From JASJBU01 sp039714735 (lineage in GTDB: Bacteria; Pseudomonadota; Gammaproteobacteria; Chromatiales; Chromatiaceae): a stretch of DNA of 64,000 nt. Shown here one piece after another: positions 15,809 to 25,016 of the stretch (position 1 is the stretch's first letter; every line of letters starts with the position of its first letter). The notes beneath the pieces were generated by a model. That model ran no database searches, had not been told where the DNA came from, and saw only the letters and a program-made list of their open reading frames with translations. Where the stretch lies: positions 16,418 to 80,417 of the forward strand of contig JBDLIT010000002.1 of NCBI GenBank assembly GCA_039714735.1, in the 5' to 3' direction. The position numbers were made by a program, and so were the translations under genes.

Positions 15809-16653
15809 ACCGCCTCTTTCATCTTGTTACTATTTCGATAAGCAAGCACCAGTAACAGAGCGCCCAACAGGATCATCGGGAACGTCAACGCTTGGCCCAT
15901 TGTGATCCACCCATAAGCCAGATAGCCGAGATGGGCATCCGGCATTCGCACGAATTCCACCCCAAAACGAAAAAGACCATAACAGAGCAGAAATAAGCCT
16001 GAAACCGCCATTCGGGGACGAGGCCGGGCTGAGAAGAACCAGAGGATGAGAAACAGCATCAGGCCTTCCAAGAATAACTCATACAGCTGATTGGGATGCA
16101 CCGCCGGAGAGTATTCTGAACCTTGAGCCACTCCCAAACGCTGGCACAAAGCCGGCACATCGACACAGGGCACCCTCATCCCCCAAGGCAGGCTCGTAGG
16201 ACCACCCCAGAGTTCACCGTTGATGAAATTGCCTAGACGACCAGCTCCCAACCCAATGGTCACCAAAGGCGCAACAAAGTCAGTGGCCTCAAAGAAGGTT
16301 CGTTTCTGCTTCCTCGCCAGAACCCACATGGCAACCAGCACCCCGATCAATCCGCCATGAAATGACATCCCCCCTTCCCAAACGCGCAGTATGGAAAGCG
16401 GATCATCGATAAAACCCGAAAAACCATAAAAAAGTGTATAACCCAGTCTGCCGCCTGCCACAACCCCAAGTACGCCATAGAAAACCATATCGTCCACTTG
16501 CTGCAGACTCCAGATACAGCCAGGCCTCGCTGCACGATAGCGTCCCAGCCACCATCCTCCCAGGAAACCAATCAGGTACATCACGCCATACCAGTGGACC
16601 TTAAGTGGGCCCAAAGAAATCAGCACTGGGTCAAATTCAGGATATGTAATCAT
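15805..16653 (-). CDS. lgt: Prolipoprotein diacylglyceryl transferase Lgt
   Basis: A 282-residue multi-pass inner-membrane enzyme with the Lgt signature GRLGNFINGELWG (near residue 136-148) and the HGGLIGV segment near residue 98. It transfers diacylglycerol to the lipobox cysteine of prolipoproteins, such as the Ig-like lipoprotein at 7406-9154. First gene of the lgt-thyA-folA operon, an order conserved in many gammaproteobacteria. Confidence 0.96.
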   Translation of the reverse strand: MITYPEFDPVLISLGPLKVHWYGVMYLIGFLGGWWLGRYRAARPGCIWSLQQVDDMVFYGVLGVVAGGRLGYTLFYGFSGFIDDPLSILRVWEGGMSFHGGLIGVLVAMWVLARKQKRTFFEATDFVAPLVTIGLGAGRLGNFINGELWGGPTSLPWGMRVPCVDVPALCQRLGVAQGSEYSPAVHPNQLYELFLEGLMLFLILWFFSARPRPRMAVSGLFLLCYGLFRFGVEFVRMPDAHLGYLAYGWITMGQALTFPMILLGALLLVLAYRNSNKMKEAV

Positions 16654-16890
16654 AAGGGAAAATACTAACAGGAATTGGATTCTCCAATCTTGTCAATTTT
16701 TGTTATTCAGAGATTTCAGAACAGTCATAAATGATAGCATCTTAATGTGAAAATCACGCCTTCCAACTGAAACGGAATTTATTTCGCAGGCGAGCTGGCA
16801 CATTTCTGCAAAGTGTCAAGTTTTTGATTCCCGTGCCGTTAAGCAGATACAACGATGCATACAACACCTCAGGCATCAACGGGAAGAACT

Positions 16891-17262
16891 ATGACTTATG
16901 CACATGCACAGAAATTCGAAACCTACATACCTCGGGAAATGGATACGTTAGGCTCACGATTAAGAAGAAAGCGGCGTGAACGCGGCTGGACACAGGAAGA
17001 ATTAGCCCTGCGGGCAGGCACGAACCAGGCTGTCATACAGAAAATCGAGAACGGCAAAAGTCTCAGACCGAGGAAGATTGACGAAATCGCCAATGTCCTC
17101 GATGTCAATCCTGCATGGCTGATGTTTGGCGAAAAGTCGGCCACGGTACTCGATGAAGAATCTATCGAAGTCGCCAAGGCCTGGAGTCAGTTGCCGGAAC
17201 CCATCCGCACCAGGATTAAACGGAATATATTCGAGCAGGCGCTGATTAAATCGGCGAAATAG
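16891..17262 (+). CDS. XRE-family helix-turn-helix transcriptional regulator
   Basis: A 123-residue protein with one HTH_XRE domain (about residues 17-75): LGSRLRRKRRERGWTQEELA ... AVIQKIENGK. A C-terminal extension contains no recognised ligand domain. The ATG at 16891 was chosen because GGGAAG lies 4 bp upstream; an ATG at 16855 would add 12 residues but has no clear ribosome-binding site. It stands alone, divergent from lgt, with no phage or toxin neighbour, so its target is unknown. Confidence 0.75.
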   Translation: MTYAHAQKFETYIPREMDTLGSRLRRKRRERGWTQEELALRAGTNQAVIQKIENGKSLRPRKIDEIANVLDVNPAWLMFGEKSATVLDEESIEVAKAWSQLPEPIRTRIKRNIFEQALIKSAK

Positions 17263-17364
17263 TCAAGGAACTGCCGGGAAGTCATTTCATCCCGGCAGAC
17301 CACCTTCCGAATTTAACGAGTTGAATTCACCCGTATTTTGTTCGATAGAGCAACTCATCCCTGA

Positions 17365-17396
17365 GTGAACCACGCTACGAGGTGGATTCCAGGTTA
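17365..17396. repeat. Short dispersed repeat, copy A
   Basis: GTGAACCACGCTACGAGGTG and the bases after it align with 57493-57524 (GTGAATCACGCTACGGGGTA...) over about 32 bp with a few mismatches. Both copies are intergenic. Confidence 0.4.
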
Positions 17397-17439
17397 AACT
17401 ACCCGCAGTGCCAACCCAAGTCACGGGAGAAACCATCGA

Positions 17440-17892
17440 TCATTTCCATTTTTGCTCGGCTTCCTGATCAGAGAAACGCGCTTCAACCCAATACCTACCT
17501 TCAGGTGCCTGCTCTTTTTTCCAGAAAGGGGCGCGGGTTTTCAGATAATCGATGATGAACTCGCAGGCCTGAAAAGCCTCGCCTCGATGGGCGCTTGCGA
17601 CAGCAACCACTACGATGACATCTGTTGGCTTCATCTCACCAACACGATGAACAACCCGACTCCCGAGGATTTCCCAACGTTGATTAGCCTCGGCCACGAT
17701 CCTCTCTAAAGCCTTTTCAGTCATACCCGGATAGTGCTCAAGACTCAGGGTAGTGATCCGCTTGTCATCATTGATATCTCGCATCAAACCGATGAAGCTG
17801 ACGATTCCACCGATGGCTGGATTATCCGCGCGCAGCAGATCCAGCTCACGATTTGGATCTAATGGTTCAGCCTGAATACGGATTTCGTTCAT
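17440..17892 (-). CDS. moaE: Molybdopterin synthase catalytic subunit MoaE
   Basis: A 150-residue MoaE with the conserved ALERIVAEA, HRVGEMKPTDVIVVVAVASAHR and LKTRAPFWKKE stretches; the two lysines of the last motif lie in the catalytic site. With MoaD it converts cyclic pyranopterin monophosphate to molybdopterin. It lies 52 bp downstream of moaD on the same strand. No moaA or moaC was found in the window. Confidence 0.95.
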   Translation of the reverse strand: MNEIRIQAEPLDPNRELDLLRADNPAIGGIVSFIGLMRDINDDKRITTLSLEHYPGMTEKALERIVAEANQRWEILGSRVVHRVGEMKPTDVIVVVAVASAHRGEAFQACEFIIDYLKTRAPFWKKEQAPEGRYWVEARFSDQEAEQKWK

Positions 17893-17944
17893 AATTTAGG
17901 AGTTGGCAACCTTCTGCCTTTACGCAGCAAATCAGCTGCTCTTA

Positions 17945-18196
17945 TCAGCCACCAGTGACCGGAGGGAAAAAGGCTATTTCATCACCATCTTTTATTGCGG
18001 CGCTCTCTTCAGTCATCTCTTGATTGACTGCCACCATCACAGTCTGCCCCTCAGCAAAGACCCGGCCCCACACATCACCGCGGCCTCTCAGCATGCTTAT
18101 TACACTTCCAACGTCAGTCAGGCCTTGCATCTCCATCTGCTCTGATTCTGTATCCAACTGCTCACGGAAACTAGCAAAGAAGAGGATTGTGATCAT
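17945..18196 (-). CDS. moaD: Molybdopterin synthase sulfur-carrier subunit MoaD
   Basis: An 83-residue ubiquitin-like protein ending in the required Gly-Gly (PPVTGG), which is thiocarboxylated for sulfur transfer. The ATG at 18196 overlaps the moeA stop (ATGA); the longer frame from 18286 would add 30 residues read inside moeA and was rejected. Partner of MoaE. Confidence 0.92.
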   Translation of the reverse strand: MITILFFASFREQLDTESEQMEMQGLTDVGSVISMLRGRGDVWGRVFAEGQTVMVAVNQEMTEESAAIKDGDEIAFFPPVTGG

Positions 18197-19443
18197 GAAA
18201 TCAGCTCGCTGTACGGGATGAATTGCACAGAATCCCCCCTGCTCAAAGTCTGTTGCTCCGGAATGACAGCCAAGCCGTTGGCCCATGCAACGGAGCTCAA
18301 CACACCGGAGGACCGGCTTGGAAAAAGCGTCACAAAAGCCTCACCCTGGTCGTTGACCCTCATCCTTGCACGGGCATACTCACGACGCTTGTCGGGTCTG
18401 TTCCACTCAAAATCGGCCTTGACGTTTAGCGGAAGGGGAGTGAGATGCTTGCTGACGCCCTGTATTTTCAAGATGAAGGGTCTCGCAAAGACACAAAATG
18501 TAACGAACAGAGAGACTGGATTACCTGGGGTTCCAATGAAAGGGGTATTTCCGATATGGCCAAAGGCGAGGGGTTTACCCGGTCGAATGGCGATCTTCCA
18601 TAGATCCAGGGAACCCAATTTCTCCACCGCCGGTTTGACATGGTCCTCTTCACCGACAGATACCCCTCCGGACGCCACCACCAAATCAGCCTGCTCGGCC
18701 CCTCGGGCCAGCACATCACAAGTCGCATCAAAGGTATCTTCCACGATCCCAAGCTGGATCACTTCACAACCCAGCGCCTCCAGCATGCCGCTCAAGGTAT
18801 ATTGATTGGAATTGTAAATCTGCCCCGGGCCCAAGGGATTCCCAGGCATTACCAATTCATCGCCGCTCGAGAAAACCGCCACTTTCAGGCGGCGAAATAC
18901 GGGTAGCTCCGAGACACCCACTGACGCCGCCAATCCCAGGTGTTGAGGCATGAGCCGCAGACCCGGAGCAAGAATTTCATCACCCGCCTTGATATCTTCA
19001 CCGGCCTCCCGGATATTGGCGCCCGCTGCCGGGATCTTCTCGATGATGACAAAATTATCCTCCTGCCGGCAGGCCTCCTGTATAACCACAGTATCGGCCC
19101 CGGGTGGAACAGGCGCCCCGGTGAATATCCTTGCAGCGGCGCACGATTCAAGCTGCGTGCCGACTGATCCGGCCGCTATCCGTTGTGAGATGGCCAAGCG
19201 GGGGGAGTCCTCTCGCAGGTCAGCACTATTGACCGCATAGCCATCCATCGCACTGTTGTTCCATGACGGCACATTGATCAGACTGTTAACAGGTTTTGCC
19301 AAAACACGGCCCAGTGCAGTCGCTATGGGCGCCTGCTCTATCTCCGCAACGGGCGCTGCCCGCTCCAGCAGAAAATCCAGCGCCTCCTCAATCGGCTTGA
19401 GGCTCGGACCCGCTTGACGTGAATCGCAACCACAATCACTCAT
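18193..19443 (-). CDS. moeA: Molybdopterin molybdenumtransferase MoeA
   Basis: A 416-residue MoeA with the MoCF-binding domain motifs FSSGDELV, YNSNQYTLSGML, VVASGGVSVGEEDHVK and GTPGNPVS. The N-terminal part has VPSWNNSAMDGYA. It inserts molybdate into adenylylated molybdopterin. It heads the moeA-moaD-moaE cluster, with moaB just upstream on the same strand (38 bp). Confidence 0.95.
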   Translation of the reverse strand: MSDCGCDSRQAGPSLKPIEEALDFLLERAAPVAEIEQAPIATALGRVLAKPVNSLINVPSWNNSAMDGYAVNSADLREDSPRLAISQRIAAGSVGTQLESCAAARIFTGAPVPPGADTVVIQEACRQEDNFVIIEKIPAAGANIREAGEDIKAGDEILAPGLRLMPQHLGLAASVGVSELPVFRRLKVAVFSSGDELVMPGNPLGPGQIYNSNQYTLSGMLEALGCEVIQLGIVEDTFDATCDVLARGAEQADLVVASGGVSVGEEDHVKPAVEKLGSLDLWKIAIRPGKPLAFGHIGNTPFIGTPGNPVSLFVTFCVFARPFILKIQGVSKHLTPLPLNVKADFEWNRPDKRREYARARMRVNDQGEAFVTLFPSRSSGVLSSVAWANGLAVIPEQQTLSRGDSVQFIPYSELIS

Positions 19444-19481
19444 CTAAATTTTTCTCCAGTAACCAGGATGGATCCATCGAG

Positions 19482-20012
19482 TCAGAATTCCAGCAGCCGG
19501 GGAAACATCTGAGCAAAATTACAGGGACGCGTACGGTGATCCAGCTGATCTTTGAGGATTTTATCCCAGCCGGTTCGACAGGCGCCTGTTGAACCGGGTA
19601 AGCAGAAGATCAGCGTCCCATTCGCAAGCCCGGCGACCGCTCTGGACTGTATGGATGAGGCGCCGATCTCTTGCAGTGAGATAGCACGAAAGAGCTCGCC
19701 AAAACCCTCGATAGACTTATCGAACAAGGGCATGACCGCTTCCGGAGTACTGTCGCGACCGGTGATCCCGGTACCCCCAGTACTTACGACCACATGGATA
19801 TCCTCGTCAGCGATCCAGCGGGAGAAAACCGCCCTCATCGCATAGATATCATCTCGTACGATGGTTTTATCAATGACCTTGTGATCCGCTTCCAACACCC
19901 TTTCTTTGAGGGTATTACCGGATTTGTCATCCTCTTCCGTGCGGCTATCCGAGACAGTCAGGATGGCTACATTCAGCGGTACAAAGCCGCTATCCTCGAA
20001 GTGTCCAGTCAT
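19482..20012 (-). CDS. moaB: Molybdenum cofactor biosynthesis protein MoaB
   Basis: The 176-residue protein is a MogA/MoaB-type MoCF-binding domain with AILTVSDSRTEEDDKSG near the N-terminus, VVSTGGTGITGRDSTPEAV at about residues 75-93 and a FCLPGSTGACRTGWDKIL segment. This family adenylylates molybdopterin before metal insertion or is its close homologue. Likely first gene of the moaB-moeA-moaD-moaE unit. Confidence 0.92.
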   Translation of the reverse strand: MTGHFEDSGFVPLNVAILTVSDSRTEEDDKSGNTLKERVLEADHKVIDKTIVRDDIYAMRAVFSRWIADEDIHVVVSTGGTGITGRDSTPEAVMPLFDKSIEGFGELFRAISLQEIGASSIQSRAVAGLANGTLIFCLPGSTGACRTGWDKILKDQLDHRTRPCNFAQMFPRLLEF

Positions 20013-20213
20013 AAGTTTGTCTCTATTTCTCGAACCTCTGTGGATTTACCCATAAAACAGTCAGCGATATTTGCCGAGGCAGGGCCTGCCTGGCAAGGGT
20101 AGGCAGAATACTGCCATCAAACCCCGGCATACCTTGACCGGGATCAAAGATGATCAGAACGACTTACTGCAACACTCAAGCCTGTCTGAACCAGGCAGAC
20201 TTCATCGCATGCA

Positions 20214-21659
20214 TCACTTCACGCAAGTCAGGTCCAGCTCGCGCGCCGCACGCACGTCATCCAGGCGCTTGACCGGCAGGGAATGGGGCGCCTGTTTGAC
20301 CTGTTCCGGCTCACTCTCCGCCTCCTTCTGAATGGTCTGCATAATCTCAATAAATCCATCCAGTTCCTCTTTCGCCTCTGTTTCAGTGGGCTCGATAAGC
20401 AGGCACTCGGGCACCAACAGCGGGAAATAGGTGGTGGGAGCATGCACCCCGAAATCAAGCAGACGCTTGGCGAAATCCATGGTATTCACGCCCAGCTCCT
20501 TAGCCTGACGCTTCAGGGTCAGGATAAATTCATGGCTGGCGCGGCGTTCAGGATATGCTGCGTCGAATCCCGCCTCCATCAGACGCTTCAGTAGATAGTT
20601 GGCGTTCAGGGTGGAAAACTCCGAGACCCGATGCATGCCATCCCGGCCCAGCATGCGCGCGTAGACATAGGCCCTCAGCAATACTCCGGCATTACCCGCA
20701 AAGGCGGAGAGTCGACCAATGCTGTGCGGCCGGTCCGCCTCAGTCAGCCAGCGATAATCGTGGCCATCGAAGTCCACCATCGGAATAGGCAGATAGGGTT
20801 CAAGCCTTTGGCTGACACCCACCGGCCCGGCGCCTGGCCCACCACCGCCGTGTGGCGTGGAAAAGGTCTTATGCAGATTCATATGGATGACATCGAATCC
20901 CATATCGCCCGGCCTGACCTTGCCCAGGATGGCATTCAGGTTGGCGCCGTCGTAATAGAGCAGCCCGCCCGCTTCATGCACCAGACGGGCAATCTCCTTG
21001 ATGCGCCTTTCAAACACGCCTACCGTGGATGGATTGGTCAACATGATGCCCGCCGTCTGGGGGCCCAGAACCTTTTTCAGCGCCTCGACATCGATATCGC
21101 CATCACTGCCTGTGGGAATTTCACGTACGCTGTAGCCACACATCACTGCGGAGGCGGGATTCGTGCCGTGCGCCGCATCCGGCACCAGAATCTCAGTTCT
21201 CTGCTCATCTCCACGGGCATCGTGATAGGCGCGTATCATGGCCACCCCGGCAAATTCACCCTGGGCGCCGGCCGCGGGAGTCAGCGACACCGCATGCATG
21301 CCGGTCACCTCCTTGAGGATCTCCTGCAGATCGAACAGACAGGCCAGAAAGCCCTGGCTATGGGTCTCGGGAGCATGCGGATGACGCGCCAGAACACCAG
21401 GCAGCGAGGCCAGACTGTTGCCGGCCCTTGGGTTGTATTTCATGGTGCACGAACCCAAGGGATAGAAATGGGTATCGATTGAAAAGTTTTTCTGCGACAA
21501 GCGGGTGTAGTGGCGCACCGCCTGCATCTCGGACACCTCGGGCAGCTCAGCCGGGCGCAGGCGGCGCAAGGACTCGGGAATCGAGCTGAGCTCGGCTTTT
21601 TCCTGCGGCGCCTGGGCCGCTGCACGACGGCCTGTGTGTGATTGTTCGTAGATCAGCAT
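20214..21659 (-). CDS. gcvPB: Glycine dehydrogenase (decarboxylating) subunit 2, GcvPB
   Basis: A 481-residue PLP enzyme subunit. The Schiff-base lysine is K264 in MNLHKTFSTPHGGGGPG, and DAAHGTNPASA lies near residues 161-171. With GcvPA it forms the P-protein that decarboxylates glycine and passes the aminomethyl group to lipoyl-GcvH. The split two-subunit form replaces the single ~950-residue GcvP of E. coli. Last gene of the gcvT-H-PA-PB operon. Confidence 0.95.
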   Translation of the reverse strand: MLIYEQSHTGRRAAAQAPQEKAELSSIPESLRRLRPAELPEVSEMQAVRHYTRLSQKNFSIDTHFYPLGSCTMKYNPRAGNSLASLPGVLARHPHAPETHSQGFLACLFDLQEILKEVTGMHAVSLTPAAGAQGEFAGVAMIRAYHDARGDEQRTEILVPDAAHGTNPASAVMCGYSVREIPTGSDGDIDVEALKKVLGPQTAGIMLTNPSTVGVFERRIKEIARLVHEAGGLLYYDGANLNAILGKVRPGDMGFDVIHMNLHKTFSTPHGGGGPGAGPVGVSQRLEPYLPIPMVDFDGHDYRWLTEADRPHSIGRLSAFAGNAGVLLRAYVYARMLGRDGMHRVSEFSTLNANYLLKRLMEAGFDAAYPERRASHEFILTLKRQAKELGVNTMDFAKRLLDFGVHAPTTYFPLLVPECLLIEPTETEAKEELDGFIEIMQTIQKEAESEPEQVKQAPHSLPVKRLDDVRAARELDLTCVK

Positions 21660-21741
21660 TTTTTCTATTCCGCAATAACAGCTTGAGCCGTGCGATTCAC
21701 CTGTCGACAGAAGAAATATGCACAGCGCTCTGAAACATCAG

Positions 21742-23190
21742 TCACCAGTCAGGTTTCAACTGACAGGGGGTCTGCACCTGGGCCTGGATGACTCTTTCCA
21801 GCTTACTGCGATAGCTTTCGATATCATCCTCATTCCGCAGTTCCGTGGCGCAGACCAGCACCGCATTGCCCAGCTCCGGATAGTCCTGACTCAGATCGTA
21901 ACCGCCCAGCACATTGTGGGCAGCCAGCAGCTTGAGCGCATCTTTGGCATCGATCGGTAAGCGCAACACCTTTTCATGGAACACTGCTCCCGTGAAAACT
22001 GCCTCCACACCATGCAGTCCAGTCAGGGCTTGTGAAAGTTTTTGGGTATTTGCATGGCAGGCGGCGGCTATCCGTTCGAGACCCTCGGCGCCCAACAGCG
22101 CCATGTGGATGGTGGCGGCGGTGACAACCAGGCCCTGATTGGTGCAGATATTGGAAGTCGCCTTGGAACGACGGATGTGCTGCTCCCGCGCCTGCAGGGT
22201 CAGGGTATAACCGGTCTTGCCATCCAGATCCAGGGTACGGCCGATAATGCGCCCCGGCATCTGCCGAACCAGTTTCTGGGTTGAACAAAGAAAACCAAAA
22301 TAAGGTCCGCCCGAAGCAAGTGGCGCACCCAATGGCTGGCCTTCACCGCAGCAGATATCCGCCCCACAGGGATGTGGAGGTGTCGCGGGAGACAGGGCAT
22401 CGGGAGCGACCACCCCCTTACCTCCCCATTCGCCAGGCGGCTTTAAAACCGCCAATGCCACAGGATTGACCACCGCAATCGCCAGCATGCCATTCGCATG
22501 TGCCCAGTCGGTCATTTCATCGACCGGCTCCAGCACCCCGAAAAAGTTAGGCTGCGGGATGACCAAGGCGGCAAAATCCTCTCCGGCATGACCCTCCAAG
22601 GCAGACAGGTCTGTCTGACCGCTCACCGCGTCGAATGGAACCTCAACCAACTCTATTTTCTGGTTTCGCACGATGGCATCCACCACCTTGCGATAGGTGG
22701 GGTGCAGGCTGCGGGGCACCAGAATACGTTTCGATTTCGACTTACGGTTGGCGCGCGCGGCCATGAGAATCGCTTCCGCCAAGGCGGAGGCGCCGTCATA
22801 CAGCGAGGTGTTGGATACATCCATGCCGGTGAGGGCCGTCATCATCGACTGGAACTCATACAACAATTGCAGGGTGCCCTGGCTGGCCTCTGCCTGATAA
22901 GGCGTGTAGGCGGTGTAAAACTCACCCCGGGAGGCCAGTTGCCAGACCGCCGCCGGTATATGGTGATCATAGGCGCCGGCACCGATAAAACAGAGGGGCT
23001 GGCCATCTTCCTTGGCCCGCGTCTGCATCAGCCGGTTGATCTCTATTTCAGAAAGACCTTCGGGTATCCCTTGCAGCTCGCCGCAACGTAACTCAGCGGG
23101 GATCTCATCGAACAGGTCCTCGATGCTGTCAACCCCGATGACTGCCAGCATCTCGCGGATGTCATCTTCTGTATGAGGAATAAATGGCAT
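21742..23190 (-). CDS. gcvPA: Glycine dehydrogenase (decarboxylating) subunit 1, GcvPA
   Basis: The 482-residue alpha subunit of the two-subunit P-protein. It has the N-terminal FIPHTEDDIREMLAVIGV, the AYTPYQAEASQGTLQ and ALTGMDVSNTSLYDGA segments, and YFGFLCSTQKLVRQMPGR typical of GcvPA. The active-site lysine is in GcvPB; GcvPA shapes the dimer and substrate site. It lies 14 bp after gcvH and 82 bp before gcvPB. Confidence 0.95.
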   Translation of the reverse strand: MPFIPHTEDDIREMLAVIGVDSIEDLFDEIPAELRCGELQGIPEGLSEIEINRLMQTRAKEDGQPLCFIGAGAYDHHIPAAVWQLASRGEFYTAYTPYQAEASQGTLQLLYEFQSMMTALTGMDVSNTSLYDGASALAEAILMAARANRKSKSKRILVPRSLHPTYRKVVDAIVRNQKIELVEVPFDAVSGQTDLSALEGHAGEDFAALVIPQPNFFGVLEPVDEMTDWAHANGMLAIAVVNPVALAVLKPPGEWGGKGVVAPDALSPATPPHPCGADICCGEGQPLGAPLASGGPYFGFLCSTQKLVRQMPGRIIGRTLDLDGKTGYTLTLQAREQHIRRSKATSNICTNQGLVVTAATIHMALLGAEGLERIAAACHANTQKLSQALTGLHGVEAVFTGAVFHEKVLRLPIDAKDALKLLAAHNVLGGYDLSQDYPELGNAVLVCATELRNEDDIESYRSKLERVIQAQVQTPCQLKPDW

Positions 23191-23204
23191 ATCTGACTCG
23201 GAGG

Positions 23205-23597
23205 TTAGTCTTCTTCAGCAAGCATCGCGGCATAACCCGCGGCATCGAGCAGAGCATCCAGTTCTGCCGAATCGGACATCTTCACCTTGAAGATCCAGCC
23301 TTCACCAAAGGCATCTTCATTGATGGTTTCAGGCGCATCAGTCAGGGCTTCGTTAACCGCCAGCACCTCACCGGAGACCGGGCTATAGACATCGGATGCC
23401 GCCTTGACCGACTCAACCACCGCACAGTCACCTCCCGGCTCTACCGTATCGCCCACTCCAGGTGGATCAACAAACACCAGATCACCCAGTAACTCTTGAG
23501 CATGGTCAGAGATACCGATGGTAGCCGTTCCATCACCTTCATCCCTCACCCATTCATGGGATTTCGCAAACCGTAAATCGGTTGGTAAATTGCTCAT
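23205..23597 (-). CDS. gcvH: Glycine cleavage system H protein
   Basis: A 130-residue lipoyl protein. The lipoylated lysine is K65 in VVESVKAASD, followed by the SPVSGEV turn. It shuttles the aminomethyl group between the P- and T-proteins. It sits 47 bp downstream of gcvT within the riboswitch-controlled operon. Confidence 0.96.
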   Translation of the reverse strand: MSNLPTDLRFAKSHEWVRDEGDGTATIGISDHAQELLGDLVFVDPPGVGDTVEPGGDCAVVESVKAASDVYSPVSGEVLAVNEALTDAPETINEDAFGEGWIFKVKMSDSAELDALLDAAGYAAMLAEED

Positions 23598-23644
23598 TGT
23601 TATATTCCCCTTTCTTGATTGGTAACTGTCTGAATCCAGAAATT

Positions 23645-24736
23645 CTATAGCTCGATGCAGGCCTTGCCATTGCGCACAAAGGGTGGCTTGACCACTCGCG
23701 CCGCTAACCTTTTACCTCGCACCTCCACCTCACAGCTTTCACCGACACCCGAATTCACCCGGGCAAAGGCAATGGAACGCTCCAGGGTAGGAGAGAAGCC
23801 ACCTGAAGTAATTTCACCTATCTCCTCGCCGTCCGAGAAGACCTTCAGGTGATTGCGCAGCACGCCACGACCGGTCAGCAGCAGGCCGACAAACCGTTGC
23901 TTTGCCGTATCATTTTTCTGCTTAACCAAGGCTTCACGGCCGATAAATTGTCGATCATCAGGCTCCCAGGCCACAGTCCAGGTCAAACCGGCCTCCAATG
24001 GCGAGGTCTCCTCATCCATATCGGACCCATATAGATTCATACCTGCCTCGAGGCGCAGTGTGTCTCGGGCCCCCAGACCACAGGGCGCGACACCTGCTTC
24101 AGCCAGTGACTGCCAAAACATTGCGGCCTCCGCGGCCGGCAACATGATCTCAAAACCGTCCTCTCCGGTATAGCCGGTACGGGCCAGGAACCAGTCGCCG
24201 TCAGCGACTGCATTAAAGGGCTTTAACTCTGCGCCCATCCGTTGCAGTTCGGAGGAGAGCTGGGGCAGAGCCTTACTTCGCGCATTCGGGCCCTGCACTG
24301 CAATCATAGCCAGATCCCGCCGGGTTTTGATCTCGAGATCAAAGCCAGCGCTTTGCTTCTCCAGCCAGGCAAGGTCCTTTTCCGTGGTCCCGGCATTCAC
24401 CACCATGCGAAAAAAATCATCCCGTAGATAATAGACGATCAGATCATCCACCACCCCACCCTGCTCATTGAGCATGCAGCTGTAGAGGGCTTTGCCCGAA
24501 GCTTTGAGCCGCGCTACATCGTTTGCGAGTAGTTTCTGCAGAAAAGCACGGACTTCAGCTCCCTGCAGATCAACAACCGTCATATGGGAAACGTCGAACA
24601 TCCCCGCATCGCGGCGTACTTGATGGTGCTCATCCAGCTGTGAACCGTAATGCAACGGCATATCCCAACCGCCAAAGGGGACGATACGTCCACCCATCGC
24701 CTGGTGGGACTCAAAAAGAACTGTCTGCTTACCCAT
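23645..24736 (-). CDS. gcvT: Glycine cleavage system T protein (aminomethyltransferase)
   Basis: A 363-residue GcvT starting MGKQTVLF at 24736. Features are DVSHMTVVDLQG near residues 47-58, the folate-binding core ARTGYTGEDGFEI, and a C-terminal GcvT-C barrel with the GFSPTLERSIAFARV region. It transfers the C1 unit to tetrahydrofolate. A longer frame from 24832 would read through the riboswitch terminator and was rejected. First gene of the gcv operon; its start lies 24 bp after the terminator stem. Confidence 0.95.
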   Translation of the reverse strand: MGKQTVLFESHQAMGGRIVPFGGWDMPLHYGSQLDEHHQVRRDAGMFDVSHMTVVDLQGAEVRAFLQKLLANDVARLKASGKALYSCMLNEQGGVVDDLIVYYLRDDFFRMVVNAGTTEKDLAWLEKQSAGFDLEIKTRRDLAMIAVQGPNARSKALPQLSSELQRMGAELKPFNAVADGDWFLARTGYTGEDGFEIMLPAAEAAMFWQSLAEAGVAPCGLGARDTLRLEAGMNLYGSDMDEETSPLEAGLTWTVAWEPDDRQFIGREALVKQKNDTAKQRFVGLLLTGRGVLRNHLKVFSDGEEIGEITSGGFSPTLERSIAFARVNSGVGESCEVEVRGKRLAARVVKPPFVRNGKACIEL

Positions 24737-24759
24737 AAAAACTCTCTCATTTAAAATGC

Positions 24760-24796
24760 AAAAAGGCGGCGCAAGGCACTTCAACCTTACGCCGCC
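24760..24796 (-). terminator. Intrinsic terminator stem of the glycine riboswitch
   Basis: On the minus strand GGCGGCGTAAGG pairs with CCTTGCGCCGCC (12 bp, one G-U) around an 8-nt loop, followed by TTTTT. It stands between the aptamers and gcvT. Its 5' arm begins right at the end of the second aptamer, so aptamer folding and terminator folding can compete. This is the expected expression platform. Confidence 0.8.
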
Positions 24797-24964
24797 CCTC
24801 TGTCCAAAACCTGAGAGTTTGCAACTGATCAATCACCAGTTCCTGCCCCGTCGGTGGGTCGAACGACCGCTCTCCAGAGTCAACCCTAGTCCCTGCGGTC
24901 CATTTACCTGAGCGATTCCGGACGGGATTGCGCCTTCGGCGTCGGATTTTCACCGATCTCTCCC
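24795..24964 (-). promoter_or_regulatory. Tandem glycine riboswitch upstream of gcvT
   Basis: The minus-strand leader shows both aptamers of a classical glycine riboswitch. Aptamer 1 runs GGGAGAG ... CGCCGAAGGCGCAA ... CTCAGGTAAATGGACCGCAG. After a short linker, aptamer 2 runs CTCTGGAGAG ... CCACCGACGGGGCA ... CTCTCAGGTTTTGGACAGAG. Binding of two glycines normally turns on glycine-degradation genes. The terminator at 24760-24796 suggests transcriptional control. Confidence 0.93.
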
Positions 24965-25016
24965 ACAGGAGTTGGTTGAGCAGGCGACTATACCCTCAGA
25001 CGGGGGGTATTTTCAA

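Noticed and set aside
20101..20213. Weak stem-loops after gcvPB as a terminator
   Set aside because: Short imperfect stems without a following T-run.
20631..21482. Long plus-strand frame (283 codons) inside gcvPB
   Set aside because: Antisense to a full-length PLP enzyme gene with conserved catalytic motifs; no recognisable protein of its own.
24736..24832. Longer N-terminus for gcvT starting at 24832
   Set aside because: It would translate the riboswitch terminator; the ATG at 24736 gives the conserved start.
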